The translations under genes and the position numbers were made by a program. 64,000 nucleotides of DNA from Anoxybacteroides rupiense (GTDB lineage: Bacteria > Bacillota > Bacilli > Bacillales > Anoxybacillaceae). This document shows, piece after piece, positions 36,504-50,488 of the stretch. Below the pieces are notes generated by a model. The model worked only from the letters and a program-made list of their open reading frames with translations. It ran no database searches and was not told the DNA's origin. The stretch is from contig NZ_JACIDF010000001.1 of assembly GCF_014196195.1 (NCBI RefSeq), positions 372,001 through 436,000 of the forward strand. Reading direction: 5' to 3'. Within the stretch, counting starts at the first letter, position 1. Every line of letters starts with the position of its first letter.

Positions 36504-38674
36504 TTCCGTTCGACTTCCTGCATCACATAGGCTTCGATAACATCGCCTTCTTTTATGTCGTTGAAGTTTTTAATCGTAACCCCGCACTCATATCCTTGTG
36601 CAACTTCTTTCACATCATCTTTGAAGCGCTTAAGCGTATCAATTTGCCCTTCGTATACGACAACGCCTTGACGAATGAGACGAACGCTGCTATCGCGCGT
36701 GATTTTGCCGTCCGTGACATAACATCCTGCAATCGTCCCCACTTTTGATACTTTGAACGTTTGACGAACTTCCGCTTGACCGATGACTTTTTCTTCATAT
36801 TCCGGATCAAGCATTCCTTTCATCGCTGCTTCAATCTCTTCAATTACTTTGTAAATAATGCGGTGCAAGCGAATATCCACTTTTTCCGATTCCGCTACCC
36901 GTTTTGCATTTGCATCAGGACGAACGTTAAAGCCAATCACGATAGCATTGGACGCCGAAGCAAGCATAATATCATATTCCGTAACGGCCCCAACGCCTGA
37001 ATGAATGATTTTCACGCGAACGCCTTCGATATCAATTTTTTGCAACGCAGCCACTAACGCTTCAACAGATCCTTGAACATCTGCTTTTACAATGATATTG
37101 AGCTCTTTCATTTCCCCTTGCTTGATTTTCTCAAACAAATCATCTAAGCTGACGCGGGTTTTAGAGCTTCGCTGTTCAAGTAATTGTTTTTGCGCCCTTG
37201 CTTCTCCCACTTGTCGCGCTTTTTTCTCATCTTCAAATACCATAAAGCGATCGCCCGCTTGCGGCACTTCATTTAAGCCTGTAATCTCCACTGGAGTGGA
37301 AGGACCTGCCTCCTTTACACGGCGGCCGACATCATTGGTCATCGCCCGTACACGTCCATATGTGTTTCCGACCACAATCGGATCGCCGATATGCAGCGTA
37401 CCTGTTTGCACGAGCAACGTGGCAACAGGACCTCTTCCTTTATCAAGCTTAGCCTCAACCACTGTTCCGATCGCCCGGCGTTTTGGATTTGCTTTTAGCT
37501 CCTCCATTTCGCTAACAAGCAAAATCATTTCCAATAAATTATCGATTCCTTCGCCAGTTAAAGCAGACAGCTTACAATAAATTGTATCGCCGCCCCATTC
37601 TTCCGGCACAAGATTGTATTCCACCAGCTCCTGCATGACGCGATCTGGATTAGCCGTCGGCTTGTCGACTTTATTAACCGCTACGATGATTGGCACGTTT
37701 GCCGCTTTCGCGTGGTTAATCGCTTCGACCGTTTGCGGCATCACGCCATCGTCTGCAGCCACGACAAGAATAACGATGTCTGTCACTTGCGCTCCCCGTG
37801 CGCGCATCGTGGTAAAGGCTTCGTGGCCAGGAGTATCTAGAAACGTAATCTTTTTATTATTGACGAGCACTTGGTATGCTCCGATATGCTGCGTAATGCC
37901 GCCCGCTTCCTGCTCTGTTACTTTTGAGTTGCGAATCGAATCAAGAAGCGTCGTTTTTCCGTGGTCAACGTGCCCCATAATCGTCACGACCGGCGGACGC
38001 TCTACTAGATCAGCTGGATCGTCGACAATTTCCAATGATTCAAAATCCGTTTCGTCAATCACAATTTTCTCTTCAACTTCTACACCGTAATCGGAACAAA
38101 TTAATTCGATCGCATCTTTATCTAGGTCTTGGTTAATAGTTGCCATAATTCCAAGCATAAACAGCTTTTTAATGATTTCTGACGGCTCTCTTCCTAACTT
38201 TTTCGCTAATTCAGCAACGGTTAAAGAACCTTCAAATGTAATTTTTTGCGGAAGCTCTTTTTCTTTTTTCTTTTGCACCTCTTGTTGAGGAGCTTCATAG
38301 CTTTTTTGTTTTTTATTTTTTTTATGTGTAAACACCTTTTTCTCCTGTTGCTGGCTTTGTAAATCATGCTTTTTGCTTTCTTTGTTTTTCACGACTGCCT
38401 TTTTAATTGGCACTTTCTTTGCCACGGCTTCTTCGTCATCAAAATCGCGAATGGTCCCTTTTGGCTTCACCGCTACATTTTGCGTTTCTTTTGCCGCGTT
38501 TTTTTGTTTTTCTTCATTTTTCTTATACGTATGGTTCAATTTTTCAACCACTTCTGGCTCCAGTGTAGCCATATGATTTGAAACTTCAATATTCATTTCT
38601 TTCAATTTATGAATGATGTCTTTGCTAGAAACGTTATTTTGTTTTGCGTACTCATATACACGCATTTTAGACAT
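36500..38674 (-). CDS. infB: Translation initiation factor IF-2
   Basis: A 724-residue GTPase that brings initiator tRNA to the 30S subunit. It has two IF2-N modules (about 1-55 and 145-200) separated by a lysine-rich linker, the G domain with GHVDHGKTT (about 234), DTPGHE and NKVD, then domains II-IV. The ATG at 38674 ([15 protein letters not shown]) follows GGGGGTG. It is downstream of ylxQ. Confidence 0.97.
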   Translation of the reverse strand: MSKMRVYEYAKQNNVSSKDIIHKLKEMNIEVSNHMATLEPEVVEKLNHTYKKNEEKQKNAAKETQNVAVKPKGTIRDFDDEEAVAKKVPIKKAVVKNKESKKHDLQSQQQEKKVFTHKKNKKQKSYEAPQQEVQKKKEKELPQKITFEGSLTVAELAKKLGREPSEIIKKLFMLGIMATINQDLDKDAIELICSDYGVEVEEKIVIDETDFESLEIVDDPADLVERPPVVTIMGHVDHGKTTLLDSIRNSKVTEQEAGGITQHIGAYQVLVNNKKITFLDTPGHEAFTTMRARGAQVTDIVILVVAADDGVMPQTVEAINHAKAANVPIIVAVNKVDKPTANPDRVMQELVEYNLVPEEWGGDTIYCKLSALTGEGIDNLLEMILLVSEMEELKANPKRRAIGTVVEAKLDKGRGPVATLLVQTGTLHIGDPIVVGNTYGRVRAMTNDVGRRVKEAGPSTPVEITGLNEVPQAGDRFMVFEDEKKARQVGEARAQKQLLEQRSSKTRVSLDDLFEKIKQGEMKELNIIVKADVQGSVEALVAALQKIDIEGVRVKIIHSGVGAVTEYDIMLASASNAIVIGFNVRPDANAKRVAESEKVDIRLHRIIYKVIEEIEAAMKGMLDPEYEEKVIGQAEVRQTFKVSKVGTIAGCYVTDGKITRDSSVRLIRQGVVVYEGQIDTLKRFKDDVKEVAQGYECGVTIKNFNDIKEGDVIEAYVMQEVERK

Positions 38675-38678
38675 AGAT

Positions 38679-38996
38679 TCACCCCCACAATGATACGTCG
38701 AACATCGTCATTAACTTTTTTGCAAACCCTTCGTCGATGACGGCGACGACTACACGAGCGTCCTTGCCAATCGCCCTTCCAAGCTCATAGCGATCAGTCG
38801 CTTGGCATAAAGGAACCTCATATGATGTGCATTTGTCTTGAATTTTTTTTCTTGTATTAGCGGCAGCATCTTCTGATAAAATGACAAGTTTCGCTCTTCC
38901 GCTACGAATCTCTTTGACAACCAGCTCTTCGCCAGAAACAATTTTACGAGCTCGGTTTGCTAATCCAAGCAATGATGTCCATTGTTTATTGCCCAT
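38679..38996 (-). CDS. ylxQ: L7Ae-family RNA-binding protein YlxQ
   Basis: A 105-residue L7Ae/L30e-like protein ([33 protein letters not shown]), expected to bind kink-turn RNA. Its exact target is unknown. The frame overlaps ylxR. I prefer the ATG at 38996, which aligns with the B. subtilis start; the ATG at 39008 sits almost inside its ribosome binding site. Confidence 0.9.
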   Translation of the reverse strand: MGNKQWTSLLGLANRARKIVSGEELVVKEIRSGRAKLVILSEDAAANTRKKIQDKCTSYEVPLCQATDRYELGRAIGKDARVVVAVIDEGFAKKLMTMFDVSLWG

Positions 38997-39276
38997 TCTT
39001 TGCTTCATTCTCCCTTTCTGCTAGTTCAAGCAGCTCATCATACAAAGACTCCGCAATTTCTGCTTTCAAATGATGGGCTAAAACATTTTTCTTTTTCGCA
39101 AGTAAAATGCATTCCTTTTCCAACGTGATATAGGCTCCCCGTCCCGCTTTTTTGCCGGTCGGGTCAATGGAAACGTCCCCTTCCTTTGAGCGGACAATGC
39201 GGATCATTTGTTTTTTTGGCTTCATTTCTCCAGTCACAATACATTTGCGCATCGGAATTTTTTTTTGAACCGCCAT
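38986..39276 (-). CDS. ylxR: DUF448 RNA-binding protein YlxR (RnpM)
   Basis: A 96-residue basic protein ([32 protein letters not shown]) of the YlxR family. In B. subtilis it has been linked to RNase P modulation. It lies between nusA and ylxQ, with GAGGTGAGCAAAT before the ATG at 39276. Confidence 0.92.
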   Translation of the reverse strand: MAVQKKIPMRKCIVTGEMKPKKQMIRIVRSKEGDVSIDPTGKKAGRGAYITLEKECILLAKKKNVLAHHLKAEIAESLYDELLELAERENEAKNGQ

Positions 39277-39289
39277 ATTTGCTCACCTC

Positions 39290-40435
39290 TCACTCGATTT
39301 CTTCTTTTGGTAAATCGAATGTTTGGTCATGCTCATCTTCATTATTTAATGGTGTGTCAAAAGAATCAAGCGAACGGTTCGGAACGTATGCGATCCCTAA
39401 CTGCTCTGCTTCTGATTCGCTTTTAATGTCGATTTTCCAATTCGTCAATTTAGCGGCTAAACGAGCGTTTTGCCCACGCTTGCCGATTGCCAAAGACAGC
39501 TGATAATCAGGGACAATAACAGTTGTTGCCCGTTCTTCTTCATTGACGATGACACTAAGCACTTTCGCTGGGCTTAACGCATTAGCCACAAATTCTACTG
39601 GATCTTCAGACCAGCGGACAATATCAATTTTTTCACCTTTAAGCTCGTCGACCACCGCTTGGACACGCTGTCCTTTTGGTCCCACGCATGCTCCAACAGG
39701 ATCGACTTCTGGCTGATCAGAATGCACGGAAATTTTAGAACGGTCCCCCGCTTCTCTAGCGATTGATTTGATCTCAACCGTTCCGTCATAAATTTCTGGC
39801 ACTTCAAGCTCAAACAAGCGCTTAAGAAGGCCTGGATGTGTGCGAGATACAAAAATTTGCGGCCCTTTTGTTGTTTTTTCAACTTTTGTAATATATACCT
39901 TTAAACGGTCGTGAGGACGGTAAGTTTCATTTGGCATTTGCTCGCTTGCCGGAAGCAATGCTTCAACCTTCCCTAAGCTCACATAAGCAAAGCGAGGATC
40001 CACACGCTGAACAATTCCAGTCATAATATCTTCTTCACGATCCATAAACTCGGAATAGATCACTCCGCGCTCTGCTTCGCGTACCCGCTGGGTTACGACT
40101 TGCTTCGCTGTTTGGGCAGCGATGCGGCCAAAATCCTTTGGCGTCACTTCTATTTCGACAATATCCCCGACTTGGTAGTTCGGGTTGATGCTTCGCGCTT
40201 CATCGATGGAAATTTCTAAACGAGAATCATATACTTCCTCTACGACCTCTTTGCGTGCAAACACTCGAATAGATCCTGTATCCATATTAAAATCGACGCG
40301 CACATTTTGCGCCTGTCCGAAGTTGCGCTTATATGCGGAAATAATCGCCGCTTCAATCGCTTCGACTAACACTTCTTGGCTAATGCCTTTTTCTTTTACA
40401 AGAGCCGCCAAAGCATCCAATAGTTGCGTATTCAT
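39290..40435 (-). CDS. nusA: Transcription termination/antitermination protein NusA
   Basis: A 381-residue RNA polymerase accessory factor. The N-terminal domain (about 1-125) is followed by S1 (about 135-200) and two KH domains (about 230-345; DPVGACVGPKGQRVQAVV and LSLAIGKRGQNARLA). The ATG at 40435 (MNTQLLDALA) has GGGGGA upstream; the longer frame reads into the rimP spacer. It is the second gene of the rimP-nusA-infB operon. Confidence 0.97.
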   Translation of the reverse strand: MNTQLLDALAALVKEKGISQEVLVEAIEAAIISAYKRNFGQAQNVRVDFNMDTGSIRVFARKEVVEEVYDSRLEISIDEARSINPNYQVGDIVEIEVTPKDFGRIAAQTAKQVVTQRVREAERGVIYSEFMDREEDIMTGIVQRVDPRFAYVSLGKVEALLPASEQMPNETYRPHDRLKVYITKVEKTTKGPQIFVSRTHPGLLKRLFELEVPEIYDGTVEIKSIAREAGDRSKISVHSDQPEVDPVGACVGPKGQRVQAVVDELKGEKIDIVRWSEDPVEFVANALSPAKVLSVIVNEEERATTVIVPDYQLSLAIGKRGQNARLAAKLTNWKIDIKSESEAEQLGIAYVPNRSLDSFDTPLNNEDEHDQTFDLPKEEIE

Positions 40436-40469
40436 GAAACGAAAATCCCCCTTTACATTTAGCTGCACA

Positions 40470-40943
40470 TTAGAAAAAGATGACGGCAAGCCTTGCGTTG
40501 GCAATTTTTTCATACGGGATATCGATCGTTTTTGTCCGCGTCTTTTGTTTCACCGTTATGGTGGCTGTCTCGCCATCAAAAGCAGTAAGTTCGCCTTCGA
40601 ATTCCTTTTCTCCTTCAATCGGTTCATATGTTTTTATATAGACATTTTTTCCGACAGCCTTCGCAAAATCAGCGGCTTTTTTTAACGGACGTTCCGCTCC
40701 CGGAGATGACACTTCCAGGAAATAATTGTATGGAATCGGGTCAACCTCGTCTAGTTTTTCGCTCAGTTTCTCACTAACGATCCCGCATTGTTCAATATCA
40801 ATTCCCTGTTCTGAATCAATAAACACACGCAAAAACCAATTTTTCCCCTCTTTTACGTACTCAATATCCACTAATTCGAGGTTCATGTCGTTAAGAATTG
40901 GTGTTACTAATTCTCCCACCACTTCTGTAACTTTTTTGCTCAT
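40470..40943 (-). CDS. rimP: Ribosome maturation factor RimP
   Basis: A 157-residue protein for 30S maturation ([36 protein letters not shown]). It heads the nusA operon. AGGAGGGACAAA precedes the ATG at 40943. Confidence 0.96.
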   Translation of the reverse strand: MSKKVTEVVGELVTPILNDMNLELVDIEYVKEGKNWFLRVFIDSEQGIDIEQCGIVSEKLSEKLDEVDPIPYNYFLEVSSPGAERPLKKAADFAKAVGKNVYIKTYEPIEGEKEFEGELTAFDGETATITVKQKTRTKTIDIPYEKIANARLAVIFF

Positions 40944-41025
40944 TTTGTCCCTCCTAAACCGAAAAATCCTTCACTCGCCGTCCTAAGAACGCCATTCACT
41001 TTATCGACAGGAAGCTATAATCAAT

Positions 41026-41052
41026 ACGAAAGAGTGGGTTTCCCCACTCTTT
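41026..41052 (-). terminator. Terminator of polC
   Basis: AGAGTGGG (41031-41038) pairs with CCCACTCT (41043-41050) over a TTTC loop; the following T run on the minus strand is short (TTTC). It separates polC from the nusA operon. Confidence 0.75.
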
Positions 41053-41120
41053 TCTTACCTCTTATCTTTGCCATTTCCCCTAAAACTATAACATATTGGA
41101 AAATGTTTTGCAACCGATGA

Positions 41121-44100
41121 CTAGAATAAGGAAAGTTGGTTATGGTCAGGCAAAGAGTCGAGACAACCGCGGCTCTCTAAATATTCAAGAATCGTTTTCG
41201 ATACTTTTCCGCGTTGCTGTAAATCTTCTTTTGAGAGAAATTCGCCCTCTTCTCGAGCTCGCACAATACTCAAGGCCACGTTAGTCCCAAGACCTGGGAT
41301 CGTATTAAATGGCGGGACTAGCGAGTTTCCATCAATGACAAATTCAGCTGCTTGCGAACGATACAGATCAATGTTTTGAAATGAAAAACCGCGCTCACAC
41401 ATTTCCAAAGCAATTTCTAGTACAGTCAGCAAGCTTTTTTCTTTAGCAGATGCATCGAGACCTTTCGCATTAATTTCCTCAATACGCTTGCGAATGGCAG
41501 CAGAACCTTTGACCATGACATCAAGATCGAAATCCTCTGCGCGGACTGTAAAATACGATGCATAATAGAGCAGCGGATGATGGACTTTAAAATAGGCAAT
41601 CCTTACCGCCATTAGCACGTATGCAGCAGCATGCGCCTTCGGAAACATGTATTTGATTTTTTTGCACGATTCGATATACCATTCTGGCACATCGTGTTTA
41701 CGCATTTCTTCTTCAAATTCTGGCGTTAATCCTTTTCCTTTGCGGACGGATTCCATAATTTTGAACGCTAGCGACGGCTCCAGCCCTCGATAAATCAAAT
41801 AAACCATAATGTCATCACGGCAGCCAATCACTTCTGATAACGTACAGATGCCATTATGAATCAATTCTTGCGCATTACCAAGCCAAACATCTGTCCCATG
41901 AGACAGCCCCGATATTTGAACGAGCTCAGAGAATGTTTTTGGTTTCGTCTCCTCAAGCATTTGCCGCACAAAACGGGTGCCGAATTCCGGAATGCCTAAT
42001 GTTCCGACATTGCACATAATTTGCTCCGGTGTCACTCCAAGCGATTCTGTTCCGCTAAAAATTTTCATGACTTCCGGATCGTCCGTTGGAATCGTTTTGG
42101 GATCAATGCCGCTTAAATCTTGAAGCATCCGAATCACGGTCGGATCATCGTGCCCGAGAATATCGAGTTTTAATAAGTTATCATGGATAGAGTGAAAGTC
42201 AAAATGTGTAGTCCGCCACTCCGAGCTTGTATCATCAGCTGGATACTGTATCGGAGTAAAGTCATAAATATCCATATAGTCAGGAACAACGATAATTCCG
42301 CCCGGATGCTGTCCTGTTGTACGCTTCACCCCTGTGCATCCCGCAGCAAGCCGATCCACCTCAGCGCCCCTTAGCGTTAAATTACGATCGCTTGCATATC
42401 CTTTGACAAATCCGTAGGCTGTTTTATCTGCCACCGTACCAATCGTTCCCGCGCGATATACATTATCCTCTCCAAACAGCACTTTTGTATAGTTGTGGGC
42501 GCGCGGCTGATACTCACCGGAAAAATTCAAATCGATGTCCGGAACTTTATCCCCTTTAAATCCAAGGAATGTTTCAAACGGGATGTCATGTCCGTCCTTT
42601 TTGTACTTCGCTCCACATTTTGGACAGTCTTTATCCGGCAAATCAAATCCGGATCCAACGGAACCGTCATTAAAAAACTCTGAGTGCTTGCAGCTTGGAC
42701 AAACATAATGAGGCGGGAGCGGATTCACTTCCGTAATTTCCGTCATCGTCGCTACAAACGATGAGCCGACTGACCCGCGTGAGCCAACAAGGTAGCCGTC
42801 ATCTAGAGATTTTTTTACAAGCTTATGAGAAATTAAATAAATAACCGCAAAGCCATGGCCAATAATACTTTTTAATTCTTTTTCCAGCCGCTGCTCAACA
42901 ATCTCCGGCAGTGGATCTCCATATATGTCTTTCGCCCGGCGATAGCTCATTTCACGAATTTCTTCCTCTGCTCCCTCAATCCGCGGCGTATAAAGCTGGT
43001 CCTTAATCGGCTTTACTTCTTCAACAGAGTCGGCGATTTTTTGTGTATTGGTTACGACGATTTCTTTGGCTTTCTCTTCTCCTAAAAACGAAAAGCACTC
43101 GAGCATTTCGTTCGTCGTTCGAAAATATACGTCCGGCAATTCGTGACGATTAAGCGGATTCGCCCCAGCTTGCGAGTGAATTAATATTTTGCGGTAAATT
43201 TTATCTTCCGGATTCAAGTAATGGACATTTCCTGTAGCCACAACCGGTATGTTCAGCTTCTCCCCTAACGCGACCACTTTGCTAATGACCTCTCGAAGCA
43301 TCGCTTCATCTTTGACATAATCCATTTCGATCAAAGGTTTATAGACCTCTGGCGGGTGAACCTCAAGAAAATCATAGAATTTTGCGATTTCCTCGACTTC
43401 CTCTGGAGCTTTTTGGATCATATTGTCAAACACTTCTCCTTTGTCGCAGCCAGATCCTACTAAAATACCTTCGCGATACTTCTGCAAAACCGAACGCGGA
43501 ATGCGAGGAACACGATAAAAATACTGGATATGCGCCAGCGAAACAAGCTTAAATAAGTTTTTTAACCCCACATCATTTTGCGCCAAGAGCGTAACATGAA
43601 ATGGGCGCGGCCGCTGATAAGAAGTTTCCTGTTTTGAATGCAAGTTCAGCTCATCATGATAAACAATGCCTTTGTTATGGGCATCCTTCAGCATTTTCAT
43701 CAGCAAATGACCCGTCGCTTCAGCGTCGTAAATGGCACGGTGATGCTGTGTCAATTCGATATCGAATTTTTTACAAAGTGTGTTTAAACGGTGATTTTTT
43801 AGCTCCGGATATAAAAAGCGGGCCAGCTCCAGTGTGTCAATAACCGGATTGGTTACCTTTTGCAATCCAATTTTGTTCAATCCAACATTTAAAAAACCAA
43901 TATCAAAACTCGCGTTGTGCGCAACAAGGACGCTGTCTCCCATCCATTCATGAAACTGGCGCAGCACCTCTCCCGCATCAGGAGCGTCCTTTACCATATC
44001 ATCTGTAATGCCGGTCAGTTCAATCGTTGTTACAGATAGTGGATGGTGAGGGTTCGCAAATGAAGTAAAACGGTCAATAATTTCTCCATCTCTCACCTTT

Positions 44101-45428
44101 ACAGCTGCCAGCTCAATAATGGTATTATAAACGGCCGACAGTCCTGTCGTTTCGACGTCAAATACAACAAACGTATCCTCCAATAGCGGCCGATGCGCTT
44201 CATTATAGGCAATCGGCACTCCATCATCGACAATGTTGGCCTCCACCCCGTACAGCACTTTCATTCCGTGCTTTTTCGCAGCGCTATAAGCTTCTGGAAA
44301 CGACTGAACAACCGCATGATCAGTGACGGCAATCGCAGGATGTCCCCACTTTTTCGCTTGCTCAATCAGTTTCGATACAGATGTGACGGCATCCATTTGG
44401 CTCATCGGTGTATGAAGATGGAGTTCAACCCGCTTTTCTCCCTCGTTGGCTGTGTCTTTCCGTTCATTTGGCTTTATCTCATTGACATCATTGGCCAATA
44501 ATACGAGATCGCGTACAAACGTATCGTTTTGTACACTGCCCCTTACTTTGACCCACATTCCTTTTTTCACTTTTCCCATTACACTAGCATCTTCTTTATC
44601 TCGCGAAAACATTTTCACAAGAATAGAGTTGGTATAGTCCGTCATTTTAAATGTCAGCAAGGAACGGCCGCTTTTTAGCTCCTTTACTTCAGCATCAAAT
44701 ATATATCCCTGCACCACAACACGACGTTCTTCTTCCGTAATGCTGTCAAGGGTGCGTACCTCTTCCTCCTTGATGGAGTAGCCGAGCACAAGCGGTCCAG
44801 AGCTTTCAGGAGCCGTCTCAGCCGGTGCTTCTTTCTTAGCTGTCATTTCTGTTAATGCCGCTAAGGCTCTTGCCTCATCTTCCTGCTGCTTTTGCGCCAA
44901 AAATTGCTCATACTCGCTTTCCGATTGCTTGATGTCCGTCTCGAGCTGCAAAAACGGAAAACCAAACGATTGATATACTTCTGCGATTTTAGCAGCAAAC
45001 CGGCGCTTCAATGCAATCGCTTCTGCATCATTGCGAGCTGTAACATATAATTTGTTTCCAGTCACAGACGGAAGCTGCTCGTGCAGTAAAGCAAGAAGCG
45101 GCGAAGAGATTCCTTGCAGCTGCTCTAAGCAAGTGGACCAATATCCTTGAACATCTTCAGGAGCAAACTGAGAGTCTAGCGTTTGAATCGTATGTTTAAC
45201 ATGGGCAATATGTTGAAATGTCTGAACGAGCTTTGTGCTGAACAGCTGATAAACTTGGTGGGGCAAAATTTTCGGCAGCAAGAAATAAAAATGCCAGCAC
45301 TTGTTTCCTTTTTCTACAACAAGCTTTTGAATCTCTGCCCCCGAAAAATAGGGAACCATCTCGTCAGCCGTCAAGTCAAGTTGCTGCAATAATACTTGAA
45401 ACCGTTCTTTTTGTTCGTTCGTTAACAT
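41121..45428 (-). CDS. polC: DNA polymerase III alpha subunit, PolC type
   Basis: A 1435-residue replicative polymerase with built-in proofreading. Visible: an N-terminal region (about 1-220), an OB-fold (about 230-330), a PHP domain start ([14 protein letters not shown], about 337), the inserted 3'-5' exonuclease domain ([15 protein letters not shown], about 420) and the polymerase palm with [15 protein letters not shown], plus a zinc-binding set (CPSC...CPKC). The ATG at 45428 ([10 protein letters not shown]) matches the G. stearothermophilus start; the TTG at 45458 lacks a ribosome binding site. The spacing to GAGAGGAG is a little long (14 nt). Confidence 0.97.
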   Translation of the reverse strand: MLTNEQKERFQVLLQQLDLTADEMVPYFSGAEIQKLVVEKGNKCWHFYFLLPKILPHQVYQLFSTKLVQTFQHIAHVKHTIQTLDSQFAPEDVQGYWSTCLEQLQGISSPLLALLHEQLPSVTGNKLYVTARNDAEAIALKRRFAAKIAEVYQSFGFPFLQLETDIKQSESEYEQFLAQKQQEDEARALAALTEMTAKKEAPAETAPESSGPLVLGYSIKEEEVRTLDSITEEERRVVVQGYIFDAEVKELKSGRSLLTFKMTDYTNSILVKMFSRDKEDASVMGKVKKGMWVKVRGSVQNDTFVRDLVLLANDVNEIKPNERKDTANEGEKRVELHLHTPMSQMDAVTSVSKLIEQAKKWGHPAIAVTDHAVVQSFPEAYSAAKKHGMKVLYGVEANIVDDGVPIAYNEAHRPLLEDTFVVFDVETTGLSAVYNTIIELAAVKVRDGEIIDRFTSFANPHHPLSVTTIELTGITDDMVKDAPDAGEVLRQFHEWMGDSVLVAHNASFDIGFLNVGLNKIGLQKVTNPVIDTLELARFLYPELKNHRLNTLCKKFDIELTQHHRAIYDAEATGHLLMKMLKDAHNKGIVYHDELNLHSKQETSYQRPRPFHVTLLAQNDVGLKNLFKLVSLAHIQYFYRVPRIPRSVLQKYREGILVGSGCDKGEVFDNMIQKAPEEVEEIAKFYDFLEVHPPEVYKPLIEMDYVKDEAMLREVISKVVALGEKLNIPVVATGNVHYLNPEDKIYRKILIHSQAGANPLNRHELPDVYFRTTNEMLECFSFLGEEKAKEIVVTNTQKIADSVEEVKPIKDQLYTPRIEGAEEEIREMSYRRAKDIYGDPLPEIVEQRLEKELKSIIGHGFAVIYLISHKLVKKSLDDGYLVGSRGSVGSSFVATMTEITEVNPLPPHYVCPSCKHSEFFNDGSVGSGFDLPDKDCPKCGAKYKKDGHDIPFETFLGFKGDKVPDIDLNFSGEYQPRAHNYTKVLFGEDNVYRAGTIGTVADKTAYGFVKGYASDRNLTLRGAEVDRLAAGCTGVKRTTGQHPGGIIVVPDYMDIYDFTPIQYPADDTSSEWRTTHFDFHSIHDNLLKLDILGHDDPTVIRMLQDLSGIDPKTIPTDDPEVMKIFSGTESLGVTPEQIMCNVGTLGIPEFGTRFVRQMLEETKPKTFSELVQISGLSHGTDVWLGNAQELIHNGICTLSEVIGCRDDIMVYLIYRGLEPSLAFKIMESVRKGKGLTPEFEEEMRKHDVPEWYIESCKKIKYMFPKAHAAAYVLMAVRIAYFKVHHPLLYYASYFTVRAEDFDLDVMVKGSAAIRKRIEEINAKGLDASAKEKSLLTVLEIALEMCERGFSFQNIDLYRSQAAEFVIDGNSLVPPFNTIPGLGTNVALSIVRAREEGEFLSKEDLQQRGKVSKTILEYLESRGCLDSLPDHNQLSLF

Positions 45429-45476
45429 GACGCCGATCGTTTCTCCTCTCTTGTTCAATGAAAGTGAATAGCAGAA

Positions 45477-45504
45477 GGGCTGCCCTACCGACAGGAATCA
45501 GCCC
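45477..45504 (-). other. Hairpin in the proS-polC spacer
   Basis: GGGCTG pairs with CAGCCC over 16 nt, without a T run. Located in the polC leader; significance unclear. Confidence 0.3.
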
Positions 45505-45520
45505 CAACATTCTACAATCC

Positions 45521-47245
<1,725 letters not shown>

Positions 47246-48514
47246 TTACAGGAAAAATTTTTGAATATCATTCCATGTGACAACTAGCATTAAAAGCATT
47301 AAAAGCGCAAAACCGATAAAGTGTACCATTCCTTCTTTTTGTCGATCAATCGGTTTGCCGCGCAATCCTTCAATTGCAAAAAATAGAAGTCGGCCGCCAT
47401 CAAGGGCCGGAAGCGGCAATAAATTAACAATCCCAAGGTTAATACTTAAAATGGCGCCCCATTTCATCAAGTAATAAATCCCTGATTGTGCCACTTTATT
47501 GGTCGATACAGCAATGCCAACCGGTCCAGATAGCATATCAAGAGAAAATTCTCCTGTTATAAGATGTCCTAAACCAACCACAATTTGCTTTGTCCAATAA
47601 TAGGTTTCTAATGCTCCTTGCTTGAAAGAGCCGATCATCGATTTTTCCATTGGACTGTAAACACCTATCAACCCAATGGTCTGTCCTTCGACCGTCTGTG
47701 CCTTCGGTGTGACAGGCACATCAAGCACTTGATCGCCGCGTTTAATTTTAAATACAAGCTTCTCCTGTGGATGAGCGCGAATCGTTTCCACTACTTGCGT
47801 CCAAGTTGTCACAGGCGTGTCGTCGATCGAAAGCACGACATCTCCTTGCTTCAGCCCTGCTTGACGGGCTGCCCCATCTTTTGTCAATTCCCCCAGAATC
47901 GGTTTATCAATGGGGTATCCTTGCAAAAGACCGATCAGTACAAACACAATAAACGCCAATACAAAGTTCGCCAAAGGTCCCGCCACAATCGCTAAGGCTC
48001 GCTGTCCTAGTGTTTTGGAAGCAAATTGGCGATGATATGGGGCAATTTGAATTTCTTGATGGTCCATAACAAAAAAGGCTGGTTCAGCTACGGGAAAACG
48101 AACGAGCCGTTCCCCGGTCTCATCCTCATAGCCGGCAATATACATCTCGCGTTCCAGATCCGCTTGCTCGACCTCAATGATTTTAGCGTTTGGATATTCA
48201 TCTTTATGGTTGACAATAATTTTCTGCACATGTCCTTCATGATTGAATTCAAGACCGACAAGCTGTCCCGGCTTGACCTCTACCATTTCCGGATCTTCCC
48301 CGGCCATGCGCACGAATCCTCCAAGCGGAAGTAAACGAATGGTGTATACGGTTTCCTTTCGTTTAAACGAAAATACTTTAGGACCAAATCCAATGGCAAA
48401 TTCACGGCACAAGATTCCTGCACGCTTCGCAAAAATCAAATGTCCAAGCTCATGGAAAAAAACAAGCGCACCAAAGATGACAACAAATGCAACCACTGTT
48501 TGTAATGTATTCAA
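47246..48514 (-). CDS. rasP: Site-2 intramembrane protease RasP (RseP)
   Basis: A 422-residue S2P metalloprotease that cleaves anti-sigma factors and signal peptide remnants within the membrane. The zinc site is HELGH (residues 21-25) and NLLPLPALDGGR carries the third ligand Asp. There is a PDZ domain (about 200-290) and four membrane segments. The TTG at 48514, eight bases after GGGTGG, gives a length equal to B. subtilis; the GTG at 48526 is too near the site. Confidence 0.95.
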   Translation of the reverse strand: MNTLQTVVAFVVIFGALVFFHELGHLIFAKRAGILCREFAIGFGPKVFSFKRKETVYTIRLLPLGGFVRMAGEDPEMVEVKPGQLVGLEFNHEGHVQKIIVNHKDEYPNAKIIEVEQADLEREMYIAGYEDETGERLVRFPVAEPAFFVMDHQEIQIAPYHRQFASKTLGQRALAIVAGPLANFVLAFIVFVLIGLLQGYPIDKPILGELTKDGAARQAGLKQGDVVLSIDDTPVTTWTQVVETIRAHPQEKLVFKIKRGDQVLDVPVTPKAQTVEGQTIGLIGVYSPMEKSMIGSFKQGALETYYWTKQIVVGLGHLITGEFSLDMLSGPVGIAVSTNKVAQSGIYYLMKWGAILSINLGIVNLLPLPALDGGRLLFFAIEGLRGKPIDRQKEGMVHFIGFALLMLLMLVVTWNDIQKFFL

Positions 48515-48529
48515 ATTTTCAACCACCCT

Positions 48530-49681
48530 TTAAGTTAATAGTGACTGGATATAGCGCCGCGTTTCGCGGTCTACCTCGCGGATCTCGTCAAGTGACGGAT
48601 TCTTAATCACCTCATGTTTCTCAAGCGCCTTTTCCACCATATCTTCTATCATTAAAAAGCGGATGCGCCCGCTCAAAAAAGCAGCAACTGCTTCTTCGTT
48701 GGCGGCGTTTAATACGGTCGGCAAGGAGCCTCCTGCTCGTCCTGCCTCGTAAGCAAATTGTAAACAACGATAGCGCTCGAAATCGATCTGTTGAAAATGC
48801 AGTGTTCCGATGTCCGCCAAATTTAGCTTCCTAGCGTCTGGCAGCCTGAAGCGATCTGGATACGTAAGCGCATATTGAATCGGTACGCGCATATCCGGTG
48901 TGCCAAGCTGCGCGATGACGCTGCTATCATGGAACTGGACGAGGGAATGGACGATGCTTTCTCTATGTAACAAAACATCAATTTGTTCATACGGCAATCC
49001 GAATAACCAATGGGCTTCAATCACTTCAAGTCCTTTATTCATCATCGTTGCCGAATCAATCGTAATTTTGGCCCCCATCGACCAATTTGGATGGCGTAGC
49101 GCATCCTCCACTGTCACATGGTGGAGCTGTTCGCGCGTACAGTCCCGGAAGCTTCCTCCTGAAGCTGTTAAAATAAGTTTTTCGACATTGTTGTGCTTTT
49201 CTCCTTGCAAGCATTGAAAAATCGCAGAATGCTCGCTATCAACCGGAAGCAATGCAACATTGTGGTTTTGCGCAGCTTTGGTTACAATGTGCCCCGCCGT
49301 GACCAATGTCTCTTTATTCGCCAAAGCAATGGTTTTACGCGCTTCAATTGCTTTTAATGTCGGAATCAGCCCGATGCTTCCCATCAATGCATTGACGACG
49401 ATCGTAGCTTTCGAGTAGGTTGCTGCCTCAACGAGTCCTTCATCTCCAAAAATGATTTTAACGGATCCATGAAATTCACGATAAAGGGCATCGTAGACAG
49501 CAGAGTCGGCAACCGCCACAAGCTCAGGATGAAACTCTTCAATAATGGCCCGGGCTGCTTCGTGATTTTTCCCTATGGACATCGCCACAAGGCAAAACTG
49601 ATCCGGATGGGAACGAATCACATCAAGCGTTTGCATACCGATGGATCCGCTTGCTCCTAATAAGCTAATATACTTCAACAT
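48530..49681 (-). CDS. dxr: 1-deoxy-D-xylulose 5-phosphate reductoisomerase
   Basis: A 383-residue MEP-pathway enzyme that converts DXP to MEP with [16 protein letters not shown] is the cofactor loop, [10 protein letters not shown] and ASGGSFRD are substrate/metal blocks. The ATG at 49681 follows AGGAGTGAAG. It supplies isoprenoid precursors to UppS encoded just upstream. Confidence 0.96.
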   Translation of the reverse strand: MLKYISLLGASGSIGMQTLDVIRSHPDQFCLVAMSIGKNHEAARAIIEEFHPELVAVADSAVYDALYREFHGSVKIIFGDEGLVEAATYSKATIVVNALMGSIGLIPTLKAIEARKTIALANKETLVTAGHIVTKAAQNHNVALLPVDSEHSAIFQCLQGEKHNNVEKLILTASGGSFRDCTREQLHHVTVEDALRHPNWSMGAKITIDSATMMNKGLEVIEAHWLFGLPYEQIDVLLHRESIVHSLVQFHDSSVIAQLGTPDMRVPIQYALTYPDRFRLPDARKLNLADIGTLHFQQIDFERYRCLQFAYEAGRAGGSLPTVLNAANEEAVAAFLSGRIRFLMIEDMVEKALEKHEVIKNPSLDEIREVDRETRRYIQSLLT

Positions 49682-49697
49682 CTTCACTCCTAACCTT

Positions 49698-50483
49698 TTA
49701 CAACACCATACTCATAAACAAATGCAAAATTGGCAACATAAACAATAAACTATCAAATCGGTCTAAAATACCGCCATGTCCCGGCAAAATATTACCGGAA
49801 TCCTTCACGTTATAATGCCGCTTAAATGCTGACTCTACTAAATCGCCCAGTTGTCCAACAATCGACAGAACCACCGTCACCACAAGGAGCCATGGGATAC
49901 TTGCAAAAAAATGAGTGCACAGCTGGTAGACGATGGCCACAACAAGCGCACAAATCGTGCCGCCAATGGAGCCTTCTATCGTTTTATTCGGGCTGATTTC
50001 CGGCCAAAGCTTCCGTTTTCCAAACGCCCGGCCAGTAAAATAGGCGCCGGTATCCGTTGCCCAAATGATGAATAAGGCATAAAACATATAATGCAATCCG
50101 GCTAAGCGAGTCTCCATAAAATAATAAAAACCAAAGCCGACGTATAATGTAGCAAGCAGCGAAAAAGCTGCATCATCAAACGTGAAACGATTTTTTGTCG
50201 TGACTGTGTAGATGAGCACGAAAAGAACCGCAAGCAGCAACAGCTCCATTTTTTCGAGATGAACATTGTCAAGCCATGAGCTGCGCAAAAGCAGTCCCCA
50301 TAATAAAAGAAAGCTCACAACAGACTCAGGCGAAAGCAGCTGCACACGCTTCATGCGCAAAAGCTCAAACAGCCCAATCGTTGCTAATACATATGTTACT
50401 ATTATAAACGGAATTCCGCCAAAAATAACGATTGGCAAAAAAAGAGCGGCGGCTATAACTCCTGTAATCACTCTCTGCTTCAT
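49698..50483 (-). CDS. cdsA: Phosphatidate cytidylyltransferase
   Basis: A 261-residue integral membrane enzyme making CDP-diacylglycerol, the substrate of PgsA found elsewhere in this window. The CTP transferase signature near the C-terminus reads [18 protein letters not shown] followed by [12 protein letters not shown]. About eight membrane segments. The ATG at 50483 has GGAGGAATTTAAACAAG upstream; an extended frame to 50570 overlaps uppS. Confidence 0.95.
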   Translation of the reverse strand: MKQRVITGVIAAALFLPIVIFGGIPFIIVTYVLATIGLFELLRMKRVQLLSPESVVSFLLLWGLLLRSSWLDNVHLEKMELLLLAVLFVLIYTVTTKNRFTFDDAAFSLLATLYVGFGFYYFMETRLAGLHYMFYALFIIWATDTGAYFTGRAFGKRKLWPEISPNKTIEGSIGGTICALVVAIVYQLCTHFFASIPWLLVVTVVLSIVGQLGDLVESAFKRHYNVKDSGNILPGHGGILDRFDSLLFMLPILHLFMSMVL

Positions 50484-50488
50484 CTTGT

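Noticed and set aside
37092-38090. Large plus-strand ORFs (158-162 residues) opposite infB
   Set aside because: They lie entirely antisense to the conserved infB frame, lack ribosome binding sites and are rich in Ser/Thr as expected for reverse-frame shadows.
40185-40685. 166-codon plus-strand ORF opposite nusA/rimP
   Set aside because: Antisense to two confident genes with no supporting start signals.
44193-44501. 102-codon plus-strand ORF opposite polC
   Set aside because: Shadow of the polC frame; no ribosome binding site or family resemblance.
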